17,762 bases of DNA, taken from assembly GCA_003232715.1 (NCBI GenBank), contig QIJG01000119.1:1-17762 (forward strand), read 5' to 3'. Position numbers and translations under genes: made by a program. The notes under the pieces are model-generated. The model was given only the letters and a program-made list of their open reading frames with translations. It was not told where the DNA came from and ran no database searches. The stretch comes from Nitrospirota bacterium. GTDB lineage: Bacteria; Nitrospirota; Thermodesulfovibrionia; Thermodesulfovibrionales; JdFR-85. Numbering within the stretch: the first letter of the stretch is position 1; the number at the start of each line of letters is the position of its first letter. This document shows positions 6,608 to 14,026 of the stretch, piece after piece.

Positions 6608-7033
6608 ATGGAGAGGACGCTTTCAATTGTTAAACCCGATGGGGTTAAGAAAAATCTTGTTGGAGAGGTGGTTGGCAGGTTTGAGAAAAACGGGTTGAGG
6701 GTTGCAGCACTCAGGATGATCAGGATGAGCAGGGATGAGGCAAGGGGTTTTTATATAGTCCATAAAAAGAGACCATTTTATGAGAGTCTTACTGATTTCA
6801 TGTCTGAGGGGCCCATTGTTGTGATGGTCCTGGAGGGTGAGGATGCCATATCAAAGGTGAGGGGGATAATGGGAGCCACTAATCCAAAAGAGGCTGCCCC
6901 AGGGACAATAAGGGCAGATTTGGCCTCTGATATAGAGAGGAATATGGTCCATGGTTCTGACTCTCCGGAGTCTGCAAAGTATGAGATAGGCTATTTTTTC
7001 TCCTCCCTTGAGATGGTGAATGCCGGTCAATAA
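6608..7033 (+). CDS. ndk: Nucleoside diphosphate kinase
   Basis: Transfers the gamma phosphate between nucleoside triphosphates and diphosphates through a phosphohistidine. The 141-residue protein begins MERTLSIVKPDGVKKN, with the conserved lysine in VKPDG. The catalytic histidine is in NMVHGSDS (H115), preceded by GATNPKEAAPGTIRADLA, a near-invariant family stretch. AAGGAGG (6592-6598) lies about 9 nt before the ATG at 6608 and fixes the start. An in-frame ATG at 6455 would translate the palindromic element and is rejected. The gene is 276 nt downstream of mdh and convergent with the pilus operon. Its length and motifs are typical. Confidence 0.97.
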   Translation: MERTLSIVKPDGVKKNLVGEVVGRFEKNGLRVAALRMIRMSRDEARGFYIVHKKRPFYESLTDFMSEGPIVVMVLEGEDAISKVRGIMGATNPKEAAPGTIRADLASDIERNMVHGSDSPESAKYEIGYFFSSLEMVNAGQ

Positions 7034-7034
7034 G

Positions 7035-7068
7035 ATAAAAAAGACCCCTCCCCTATGAAGGGAGGGGT
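7035..7068 (-). terminator. Intrinsic terminator of the pilus operon
   Basis: ACCCCTCCC (7044-7052) pairs with GGGAGGGGT (7060-7068) around a 7-nt loop. Read on the minus strand, the hairpin is followed by CTTTTTTATC (7043-7034), a good U-tract. It lies 40 nt after the minus-strand pilY1 stop. On the plus strand the tail is TATATAA, so ndk may also end here, less efficiently. Confidence 0.8.
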
Positions 7069-7107
7069 TATATAAGGAGGAGGTTTGGGGTTGAGCACTT
7101 TTTTTTG

Positions 7108-9729
7108 CTACCGGATTCCGCCTCTTTTGAAACGCTGTATATAGCTGTAAGGCTTAATCGGAGCGTCCAGTTCAAACTCTTTAATCTCGCCTGTTGATGT
7201 CTGTGCAAAACCTTTAATGGTGCCTCTTTTTGTTATCATTCCTACTATGCTCGACGGTGCACCCCTGCCGATATCCTTTCTCCTGTCAACAGTGGGCTTG
7301 TCGGTTCCCTTGTCTTCTGCAAATACATGATTTCTAAAGGCGGTTCCGGTCTCATAGTATATGACGTAAACATTGCTCTGTCCTTCAGGAGAACACAGAT
7401 TAGTGTCAGGCAGGTAAGTTGCCCAGGCGACGAGGCCTCCCATGACCATAGGTTTTACAAAACTCCTCTCTCCGGAGACCGGAAAATCTATATACCAGCC
7501 ATCGGATGAACTGATCTCACTGAGCAGTTCCGTCCAGTTAGAAGCACCTGGAACCCCTGTTATGGTGCCGCCCCCGACAGAGACAACGGCATTGCTTACA
7601 TTGAGCAGATTTCCATGGGTGACGGTATCAGTGCATGAGTAATTATCGGAAATCCAGGGTTTACAAACGTCCTTTACTCCGTAAAAAGCCTGCTGGTCGG
7701 TATTTTCCTTATCTGACTGGTCAAGGAATTTGCCGGTGCCAAAGAATACCCACAGGTTGCCGTCTCCATCCAGTGATGCTGAAGGAGAAGCCGTTACGGG
7801 TCTGCCCGGGTCATAAAGTGTTGAGAGGTTCCAGGTAGCGGGATTGGCGCTATTCTGTGTTACCAGCCTTAACATATTCCCCTTCCATGCCTTTCCCTGT
7901 TCATATGCGGTGCCGATATAAATCACGTCGGAAGCCTGATCGTTGTTTACATCCACTGAAATGGCATCCGCCATAAAGTAATTGTTATTGCCTGAAGGGA
8001 ATTTTTTCCAGTAATTTTTTGAGAGATTCCAGTCGGAAACCACACCGTATGTCCCTGTTAAATCGAGGATATAGACTGCTCCTTTGGTGCTGCGGGAACG
8101 TTTGACATCGGTTGTCGGTCCCGCGCCGAAGACGGTGAACCATTTTTTAGCGCCTATTCTCACAATGGCGGGATAAACGGAAGTAAACCCGAGGTCGTCA
8201 TCAGTGAATGTCCAGAGGAGCGTTGGTTCCTTTTCAGGATCGGTGATATCCAGTGCGAAATATGTTGACCTGAAGGTTCTTGTTTCCGTGCCTGAGCCAA
8301 AGTCGTCTGTTACACATATAGGCTTACCTCCATATCTCATTCCGCCTATCAGGATTGTACCCCATCCGCCGGGGTGGGCATCGGATGGGTCAAAAATCCT
8401 GACATCGGCAATTCTCGGTTTCAGGTCCACGTAATAGACATGGGTGTAATCAGGGTCAGTGAGCCACTTGAGATGGGGGAGCAGGTCCCTTGGAATAAAT
8501 GACCATAGTTCATCGCCAAGCTTATAACTGCCTGATGAACATTCCGAATCGCTGATGATACCGTTGCTGTTGCCGTCACCACCAGTGCAGAATTTATTGA
8601 TACTCTTACCGGCATCGTTTTGAAGGTCATAAAAACCTCCGTTAAATGCATGGAGCATACCGTCATTGGCCCCTGCATAGACAACTGTCCTTCGGTTATA
8701 GTATTTCTTCCTGAATGCTGCATAGGTGTTATCATGAATATAAAACTTCTCGTTGGGTCGTGCCACGCTTGTAGGTGCAGAATAGATGATATCCCCGAGT
8801 TTCCATGTAGCTGTCTTCCCGTCGATGGTACGGGTCCTTGACCTGTATCCGTCAGCATGGCCTGAGTCGGTTACACCGCTGAGGTCGTCTCCACGTATCC
8901 AATTGATAATATTCGCTGCCTCTGTGTTGTCTGCCGCCCTCAGAAATGGCCTGAGGGTAGAGGCGTTGGAAGCAGAGAAACCGTTTGCAAGGAATGTTGA
9001 ACCGTTCTCTGTGGTGTAGATCTTCCTGTCGGCAGGGTTTCTTTCAAAGAGACGCCTTCCCGCCTCCCACAAGGGGGTTATCTCCGTGAACGCTATAGAG
9101 TCTACTTTCCTGTCTTTGTTACATGTATCGGTATTGATCCTGCCGTCACCATCCGAGTCAATGCAGTCAAAGAAGCCGTTTTTATCAACATCCTGAAACC
9201 GGTCGACCATGACCTTCTTTTCTGCTTCATTAAACCATGTCCGTATTATAAGATCTGTCCCGAGGTCAAGACTCTTATTCCCATTCGTATCTTCTCTCAG
9301 ATTTCCATAAGCGTCAACCGATAACCCCTGGAGATAGCCAAGCCACTTGATCTCATTGAGTCCTTCCATCTTTGACGGATAGAAATAAGCCTGGTAAACC
9401 GCACCTTCACCTTCACCTGTTGTTGTAAGCACGCTTACCGCAGTTCCTGAGAGGACGCGGCTGAGGATACTGGTAAGTGCATTAATAAGTGCATTTTCAA
9501 GTGCATATCCTTCCTGGGCCTCAAAATAATTGTCGGGGTCTCCATCTCCGTTTTTGTCGTACTCCTCGGGAAGATCCGGGAGAAAGTTTCCGTTCAGGTC
9601 TTCAAACCCACCGTTTCTGGCAGCCTGCTTCAGCAGCCGGCGTCCGTCAGGGGATCCCCCGCTGAAGGCTGCATATACGAAATATGATGTAATGTATTGA
9701 TCTCCTTCCAGGTCCGGCCTCAGGGACAT
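7108..9729 (-). CDS. PilY1 copy A, C-terminal fragment with calcium loops and beta-propeller
   Basis: 873 codons; the ATG at 9729 is an internal codon at the frameshift, although GGAG by chance lies 8 nt upstream. Early calcium-loop-like motifs include DLNGNFLPD and DKNGDGDPD (residues 44-66). An insertion at residues 138-216, absent from the second copy, adds DTNGNKSLD, DVDKNGFFD and DSDGDGRIN. The PilC/PilY1 beta-propeller begins near NRRTVVYAGANDGMLHAFNGGF. It contains DVNNDQASDVIYIGTAY, corresponding to the calcium site that controls pilus retraction in Pseudomonas PilY1, and ends at FKRGGIR. Without a signal peptide this piece would remain cytoplasmic unless the frame is corrected. Confidence 0.85.
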   Translation of the reverse strand: MSLRPDLEGDQYITSYFVYAAFSGGSPDGRRLLKQAARNGGFEDLNGNFLPDLPEEYDKNGDGDPDNYFEAQEGYALENALINALTSILSRVLSGTAVSVLTTTGEGEGAVYQAYFYPSKMEGLNEIKWLGYLQGLSVDAYGNLREDTNGNKSLDLGTDLIIRTWFNEAEKKVMVDRFQDVDKNGFFDCIDSDGDGRINTDTCNKDRKVDSIAFTEITPLWEAGRRLFERNPADRKIYTTENGSTFLANGFSASNASTLRPFLRAADNTEAANIINWIRGDDLSGVTDSGHADGYRSRTRTIDGKTATWKLGDIIYSAPTSVARPNEKFYIHDNTYAAFRKKYYNRRTVVYAGANDGMLHAFNGGFYDLQNDAGKSINKFCTGGDGNSNGIISDSECSSGSYKLGDELWSFIPRDLLPHLKWLTDPDYTHVYYVDLKPRIADVRIFDPSDAHPGGWGTILIGGMRYGGKPICVTDDFGSGTETRTFRSTYFALDITDPEKEPTLLWTFTDDDLGFTSVYPAIVRIGAKKWFTVFGAGPTTDVKRSRSTKGAVYILDLTGTYGVVSDWNLSKNYWKKFPSGNNNYFMADAISVDVNNDQASDVIYIGTAYEQGKAWKGNMLRLVTQNSANPATWNLSTLYDPGRPVTASPSASLDGDGNLWVFFGTGKFLDQSDKENTDQQAFYGVKDVCKPWISDNYSCTDTVTHGNLLNVSNAVVSVGGGTITGVPGASNWTELLSEISSSDGWYIDFPVSGERSFVKPMVMGGLVAWATYLPDTNLCSPEGQSNVYVIYYETGTAFRNHVFAEDKGTDKPTVDRRKDIGRGAPSSIVGMITKRGTIKGFAQTSTGEIKEFELDAPIKPYSYIQRFKRGGIR

Positions 9730-10930
9730 CTACATGGCTCCAGAGAGCGATGTCGTCTATGTAGTGAGAACCCTTGGATGACCAGAAATAGTCCGACCCG
9801 GCCCACGAGGGGACCGGGGCGGATCCGTCTGTATAGTCAGGGGAATACCCCTTTATCTCCGACGGTAATTTCAGGTCATATGTCGGCTCTCCATCTGTAA
9901 TAACAAGGACAAAGCTCTTTGCGCACCCGACATAGTCCGCCTGTCCGGATTTATTGTAATTAAACGGGTCTGCAGTAGCGCTCACCCTGTATGAATTGCT
10001 GTTGGAGCTAAAATATCTCGGGCCGGTATTACTGGTTGTCTTGTCCTGGGCAAAATACCCTGTTGCGGTCCAGAGGGCCTCGGCCAGGGGCGTCCAGGTG
10101 CTTGGACGTGTATTTTCTATTGCAGAAACCATGCTGCTTGATAGACCGTCATTGATCTCGGTCTTTATGCGTCCGCCCTGCGAGTTGTTAAAGAACTCAA
10201 GTCCCCACCTGACCTTGTTCTGAAGTCTTTGTAACACACCGAGGGGCTCATCAGAGAGATGGATCTTGACACTATAGGAATAGCCGTTGGTAGCCAGATT
10301 ACCGGGAGAACAACTCCCTCCGGGAGAGCCGACCCCGAACCTTGAAACACCGCTTGAGCCGCGGTCGAATCTGAAACACCTTTCCCCGCTGTAGGACGTA
10401 TAATCCCCGGCTTCGCTGATCCGTTTCAGGTATCCCCTGCTGGTGTAATCGGCTTTTTCACCAAGGAGGTCGTGGGGGTTTCCCTTTCCGGACCTTGAAG
10501 CGGCCTTTCCCCCTACAAGGACCTTCCTGGCAATATCGACTCTCCTCATTGTGAGCCAGTTCAGGAAATTGCCGTCCCATTCAGTTGATGCCTTTGCCCT
10601 TTCCGACTTGTCGCCTGTTTCTTCGAACCTTGCGTTTTGATACGTATACCACTTGTCGGGATTGAAATAACCATAATAATTTTTCCCCGGTACAAAACCT
10701 TTGCTGACATCGGAGCCGTTGTAATCATAGGCAAAGAAGAACATTGAGCCGGAGTTATCGAGCAGGATGAGCACATTGGGTTTCACAACACTTCCAATAA
10801 ACGGTGGATAGGATGTATAATCGCCGGGGGTTGGGGGAGTGCAGGATGCGGAGAATGCCTGCCCCTGGAAAACCATAAGGCTCATCATCGAGATTGAAAT
10901 TGTAAGCCATATTTTATTTAAATATTTCAT
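9647..10930 (-). CDS. PilY1 copy A, N-terminal fragment with von Willebrand A domain
   Basis: 427 codons, of which about the first 401 are homologous. A signal peptide occupies about residues 1-28 (positive start, hydrophobic core, cleavage near FSA/SC). A von Willebrand factor A-like domain follows. Its metal-binding DxSxS motif is in ILLDNSGSM (D58, S60, S62), the conserved threonine is in STWTPLAEAL, and the later aspartate is in VITDGEPT. VWA domains of PilY1 are known to act in adhesion and surface sensing. The last 26 codons are out of frame. As it stands this fragment would be an exported VWA protein without the propeller. Confidence 0.85.
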   Translation of the reverse strand: MKYLNKIWLTISISMMSLMVFQGQAFSASCTPPTPGDYTSYPPFIGSVVKPNVLILLDNSGSMFFFAYDYNGSDVSKGFVPGKNYYGYFNPDKWYTYQNARFEETGDKSERAKASTEWDGNFLNWLTMRRVDIARKVLVGGKAASRSGKGNPHDLLGEKADYTSRGYLKRISEAGDYTSYSGERCFRFDRGSSGVSRFGVGSPGGSCSPGNLATNGYSYSVKIHLSDEPLGVLQRLQNKVRWGLEFFNNSQGGRIKTEINDGLSSSMVSAIENTRPSTWTPLAEALWTATGYFAQDKTTSNTGPRYFSSNSNSYRVSATADPFNYNKSGQADYVGCAKSFVLVITDGEPTYDLKLPSEIKGYSPDYTDGSAPVPSWAGSDYFWSSKGSHYIDDIALWSHVDVPEAGPGRRSIHYIIFRICSLQRGIP

Positions 10931-10931
10931 A

Positions 10932-11216
10932 TCAGTTCCTCACAACAATTGCCTTAATTTCTATGGCACATGTATTTTTTAAAGTGACTGTTACTGTCTC
11001 AACAGCACCCAGTCCATCCGTCCCGGTCTCTTCTTCCGCATCAATGGGGTCAGATATTTTGTAGTCGTCACAGAGTTCTATCGTTCTGCCGTTTACAACT
11101 ATAAAATCCTTTCCATATCCTGACAGCTTGCCTGTTATGGTCTCCGCTCCCATGGCAGGGGTCAGGGTTATAAGCAGGATAAAAAAGATGGTTGTTATCA
11201 TGAGCAATTTTTTCAT
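10932..11216 (-). CDS. Small exported protein of the pilus operon, unknown function
   Basis: 94 residues. A clear signal peptide (MKKLLMITTIFFILLITLTPAMGA, about 24 residues) leaves a 70-residue acidic mature domain. That domain looks all-beta by eye: TITGKLSGYGKDFIVVNGRTIELCDDYKI, an acidic linker, then VETVTVTLKNTCAIEIKAIVVRN. Two cysteines could form a disulfide. I do not recognise the family. AGGAGGA 7 nt before the ATG is the strongest ribosome site in the operon. The stop is one base before the pilY1 ATG (TGA-T-ATG), and its last codons (Val-Arg-Asn) carry the pilY1 ribosome site. Its position between the PilX-like and PilY1 genes suggests a periplasmic role in pilus tip assembly; that is inference only. 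Confidence 0.8.
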   Translation of the reverse strand: MKKLLMITTIFFILLITLTPAMGAETITGKLSGYGKDFIVVNGRTIELCDDYKISDPIDAEEETGTDGLGAVETVTVTLKNTCAIEIKAIVVRN

Positions 11217-11234
11217 AGTTTCTCCTCCTGGATG

Positions 11235-11780
11235 TTAATCACACCAACCTACGAGGAAATAGACTGCACCGACCTTGGTCTCAGAGCCTGATGCGCCCCT
11301 GCTTGTTGCGTTAATTATGTAGTTTTTCCTTACTATCGGAGGTCCCCCTTCCTCGAGTGCATAACCAGGACCTGGAGCACCTGCGCTGACATAATCAACA
11401 TCAACACTTACCTTACTATTCCTTCCTATGTTAACCTGAAAATTCTCAGTGTCGGGATTCAGTTGAGATACGCAGTTTCTTTCAGCCCTTAAAGCATCAA
11501 TTCTCTCTGTCAATTCAGCCGGAGGAATATCTGTGAACTTGAGATTATTGATATTTCTCAATATCGGCTCACTCAGTTCTATCCCTGAATCGGCAGAAGA
11601 GAGACCTATCTCCCTGAGCCTCGTGTTCCCTGCGATCATGACTTCAGTCGTGGATGTCGAAATTGCCAGAATCCCGATGGTTGTTAAAGCCAGGAGGGAG
11701 AGAAGGGCGATGATCAGGATGAACCCATCCTGTCCCTTAACCGTGTCCCTTGAAATTATGTTCCTCCGATTTTTTTTCAT
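11235..11780 (-). CDS. pilX: PilX-like minor pilin
   Basis: 181 residues with a PilX N-terminal-type region. A basic leader ends KGQDG and is followed by FILIIALLSLLALTTIGILAI and TTEVMIAGNTRLREIGLSSADSGIE. Prepilin peptidase would cut after G19. There is no glutamate at mature position 5, as in PilX and the GspK-like minor pilins. These sit in the inner-membrane priming complex with PilV, PilW and PilY1. The start at 11780 is chosen over 11816 because its ATG overlaps the pilW stop (TAATG) and GAGGAAC lies 8 nt upstream. The rest of the protein has no recognisable motif beyond two cysteines. It ends 18 nt before the next gene. Confidence 0.85.
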   Translation of the reverse strand: MKKNRRNIISRDTVKGQDGFILIIALLSLLALTTIGILAISTSTTEVMIAGNTRLREIGLSSADSGIELSEPILRNINNLKFTDIPPAELTERIDALRAERNCVSQLNPDTENFQVNIGRNSKVSVDVDYVSAGAPGPGYALEEGGPPIVRKNYIINATSRGASGSETKVGAVYFLVGWCD

Positions 11781-12697
11781 TACAGGTTCCTCACAGCAAC
11801 TTCCATCTGCCACCATCTCCTTCTCAGGGCGTCATTGGTGGCAGGCAGATTACGGTTTTCTATTGTCTCGGGCGGGTTGCCCAGTCCCCGGAAATTCGGG
11901 TCAGGCCGTGCTGTTGATGCAAGGATATTTATCCTGACCGTATTCTTATTCACCATAGCAAATTGCAGATCTTCAATGTTTTGAGCAATAACAGCAACGT
12001 CAGGGTCAACACCGTTTAATCTCCTGACCCTCTGCAATTCGGTTCCAACTACCTGATAGGTGTAGTCCTCGATCAGATAAACGGGTATGCCCTCACCATC
12101 GTCACAGATGCCGTTACCGTTTGAGTCCGTAAACATGGGGAATGACTCATCTATAGGGTCCTGTAATTTTATTTTGAAATTTGCACCGCCACCTGAGGTA
12201 ACTATTCCGTACCTGATTCCGGCTATGCTGATATTTTTTTTGTCGGTAGTATTTATATTTTCCAACGTTTCACTACCCTCAGGCGGTACGAGGATGAGAT
12301 TGGTATCATTGGGGCTTATGGCCTTACCATTGCCATTGCTGCATAAGGTTCCGGCTTTTCTGAAGGCCCCTATCAGGGTAATCCGGTCAGGGGCGTTGGT
12401 ATTATCCGTAAGGGTCAGCACCTGTGTAAAGCCGTTTATATTGAATGTAACCTTTTTCAGTAAGCCAAAGCCTGTCTCTCTGAGGTCGTTGGCAAGTATG
12501 TTGAGAGATATCCTGGATGTAGAGTTCAACTCAGTGACCTGGTCCTGTGCCGTAAAGGAACGTTGTTGGGATATATATGATGAATAAATAGCGCCTGTTA
12601 TTATCAAACTGATGACGATAACGACCAGTAGTTCAACGAGCGAATAGCCGTTTTGTTCCGTGCGCTTTAACTCTCTTTTATGGCGTTGCTGTTTCAT
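11780..12697 (-). CDS. pilW: PilW-like minor pilin
   Basis: 305 residues with a class III signal peptide: a 17-residue basic leader ending in QNG, cleavage before YSLVELLVVIVISLIITGAIY, and glutamate at mature position 5. Length and order after pilV fit PilW, a large minor pilin of the type IV pilus priming complex. A calcium-loop-like DSNGNGICDDGEG lies in the C-terminal half. The start at 12697 is preferred over 12769: it matches prepilin leader length, has GGAG 9 nt upstream, and overlaps pilV by only 20 nt. The stop overlaps the pilX start. Its final codons (Val-Arg-Asn-Leu) carry the ribosome site for pilX. Confidence 0.87.
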   Translation of the reverse strand: MKQQRHKRELKRTEQNGYSLVELLVVIVISLIITGAIYSSYISQQRSFTAQDQVTELNSTSRISLNILANDLRETGFGLLKKVTFNINGFTQVLTLTDNTNAPDRITLIGAFRKAGTLCSNGNGKAISPNDTNLILVPPEGSETLENINTTDKKNISIAGIRYGIVTSGGGANFKIKLQDPIDESFPMFTDSNGNGICDDGEGIPVYLIEDYTYQVVGTELQRVRRLNGVDPDVAVIAQNIEDLQFAMVNKNTVRINILASTARPDPNFRGLGNPPETIENRNLPATNDALRRRWWQMEVAVRNL

Positions 12698-13262
12698 CCC
12701 ATTTAGCTCCGTTAAGTGTGACTGAATGATTACCGCCGTTTTTGTCGGTCCAGCATACCCTGACTGCAAGTGCCTTTACATTGTTCATAGCGGCACCGTC
12801 AGCACATGCGTCCGGAGGGGCAGGGGTACATACAAGTGCATTAGGAACCGGGTCGTTTATGACCACGCTTCTGCAATCATCTTCCACCCACCATATCCTG
12901 GTAAAAGTCATTCCCCCCGCTCTTGTTACAGGGTCGTAGTCCGCGTCTCCTGAACCAACGGGGTTCTGCAGGGTTGTATCGTCATCCTCTGTCGGGTGAG
13001 TGTAGGCTACAAATAGGCTGTTGACGGCGCCTGTATCGTCCCTTACAGGAGTAGACCGCATTCTTTCCAATAACTCCTGGCCCAATTCCGATGCAATCTG
13101 CGTCTCTCTTCCGAATGCATTGCCTGCCACTGCCATATACTGCATCATTGCAACGCTCGTCATGCCGACTGTCAGGATTACAAGCGCTACAAGGACCTCA
13201 ATAAGGGTAACCCCTTTTTTGTTTGTGATTGGTGATGAATATGAATTAAATTGTTTTTCCAT
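12678..13262 (-). CDS. pilV: PilV-like minor pilin
   Basis: 194 residues. A 17-residue leader ends NKKG, followed by VTLIEVLVALVILTVGMTSVAMMQYMA, with glutamate at mature position 5. The mature protein starts with Val rather than the usual Phe or Met. The stretch AGNAFGRETQIASELGQELLERMRS matches the PilV modification-protein family. The C-terminal domain contains several cysteines (DDCRSVV, LVCTPAPPDACADG, VRVCW) that could form disulfides in the periplasm. It is the first gene of the minor-pilin operon. Only a weak GAGA precedes the ATG, and a sigma-54-like promoter lies about 50 nt upstream. The 3' end overlaps pilW. Confidence 0.87.
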   Translation of the reverse strand: MEKQFNSYSSPITNKKGVTLIEVLVALVILTVGMTSVAMMQYMAVAGNAFGRETQIASELGQELLERMRSTPVRDDTGAVNSLFVAYTHPTEDDDTTLQNPVGSGDADYDPVTRAGGMTFTRIWWVEDDCRSVVINDPVPNALVCTPAPPDACADGAAMNNVKALAVRVCWTDKNGGNHSVTLNGAKWDETATP

Positions 13263-13308
13263 TGTTTTCTCTATAATATGTGTGAGTTATTCTTGTAGTA
13301 TGAGGTGT

Positions 13309-13324
13309 TGCAAAATCAATACCA
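13309..13324 (-). promoter_or_regulatory. Candidate sigma-54 promoter of the minor-pilin operon
   Basis: On the minus strand TGGTATTGATTTTGCA matches the sigma-54 pattern: a GG and a GC exactly 10 nt apart, with TTGCA at the -12 element. The start would be near 13298, about 36 nt before pilV. Sigma-54 with PilR controls pilin genes in several bacteria. Two direct TTATCAG repeats (plus-strand reading, 13407-13413 and 13421-13427) lie about 110-130 nt upstream of the start, at enhancer distance. Pattern match only. The remainder of the gap 13263-13456 shows nothing else. Confidence 0.5.
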
Positions 13325-13456
13325 AAATAATTTTGCTTGTTTTTCAGGGGGTTTGTTGTTACAGCAGAAAGGATTATGGAATCTGATTCATAGTTTATGT
13401 AAACGGTTATCAGTAAGAATTTATCAGGAGAAAGGAGGGTAGGGGAATAAATCAGG

Positions 13457-14014
13457 TTAAAAAATCTTTTTGACGTTGATTGAAAAATCTTTTAGAAGTT
13501 TTGAGGTTATACTGCCTTTTTCCCGCACCTTGTCTTTCAGTGTGAACTCCTTGCCGGAGTTTTCATAAACCTCAATGCTCTTCTCTATCGGGTCGACAAT
13601 CCAGTATTCCCTAACCCCGAATTGTTCATAAATATGTTTTTTATATCTCAGATCGTAGTAAGCTGTAGCAGGTGATAGAACTTCCATTACCAGGTCAGGA
13701 GCTGCCTCTATCTTCTTCTCTCCGATAATATCAAGTCTTTCTTTTGAAATAAAAATTATATCGGGTTGATAAGTCTCTGTATCTGACAGAAATACATCTA
13801 TCGGTGCGTGCAGGACTTCTCCGAGGTCTTTTTCCCTGACAAACAATAAAAGTTCAAACCCGATATTTCTTGAAACTATCTGATGATAAGGCACAGGCGC
13901 CGGCGTCATAACGAGCTCCCCTCCTATTAACTGGTATGGTGCGCCTTCGGGCAGCTTTTCATAATCTGAGCCGGTTAATCTTCTTTTTTTCGCTATTGCA
14001 ACAGTGGCTGACAT
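13457..14014 (-). CDS. Uma2-family (DUF820) putative restriction-endonuclease-fold protein
   Basis: 185 residues with the Uma2 pattern: YQLIGGELVMTPAPVPYHQ near the N-terminus, QPDIIFIS (D85), APDLVMEVLSPAT (E111), a following DLRYKK (D121, K125) and REYWIVDP. These fit a PD-(D/E)xK nuclease-like core, but the biological role of Uma2 proteins is not established, and many copies occur in cyanobacteria and other environmental bacteria. AAAGGAG lies just before the ATG. The start is 12 nt after the lipoprotein stop, so the two genes are probably cotranscribed. No partner toxin, methylase or transposase is adjacent. It sits between two pilus loci without an obvious functional link. Confidence 0.88.
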   Translation of the reverse strand: MSATVAIAKKRRLTGSDYEKLPEGAPYQLIGGELVMTPAPVPYHQIVSRNIGFELLLFVREKDLGEVLHAPIDVFLSDTETYQPDIIFISKERLDIIGEKKIEAAPDLVMEVLSPATAYYDLRYKKHIYEQFGVREYWIVDPIEKSIEVYENSGKEFTLKDKVREKGSITSKLLKDFSINVKKIF

Positions 14015-14026
14015 CTTTGTCTCCTT

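Larger units (their letters stand above)
7108..10930 (-). pseudogene. pilY1: pilY1 (copy A), interrupted by an apparent 1-nt frameshift
   Basis: A whole-gene view of two frames that together make a secreted type IV pilus tip adhesin/assembly factor of about 1270 residues. The 5' frame reads DDIALWSHVDV and then departs; the 3' frame continues LRPDLEGDQYITSYFVYAAF, which fits the paralogue at 15068 and known PilY1 proteins. Removing one G from the GGG at 9723-9725 (CCC on the coding strand) restores one continuous frame. The total of 3823 nt is one more than a multiple of three. No other interruption is seen. A sequencing or assembly error is as likely as real inactivation. GAGGAAC lies about 8 nt before the ATG, inside the end of the upstream gene, whose stop is one base away. 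Confidence 0.8.

Noticed and set aside
8421..8858. 145-codon minus-strand frame inside pilY1 copy A
   Set aside because: It is an alternative frame of the propeller-coding region; the main frame carries the conserved motifs.
12087..12587. 166-codon plus-strand open frame opposite pilW
   Set aside because: It is antisense to a well-supported minor pilin, and the translation shows no family features.
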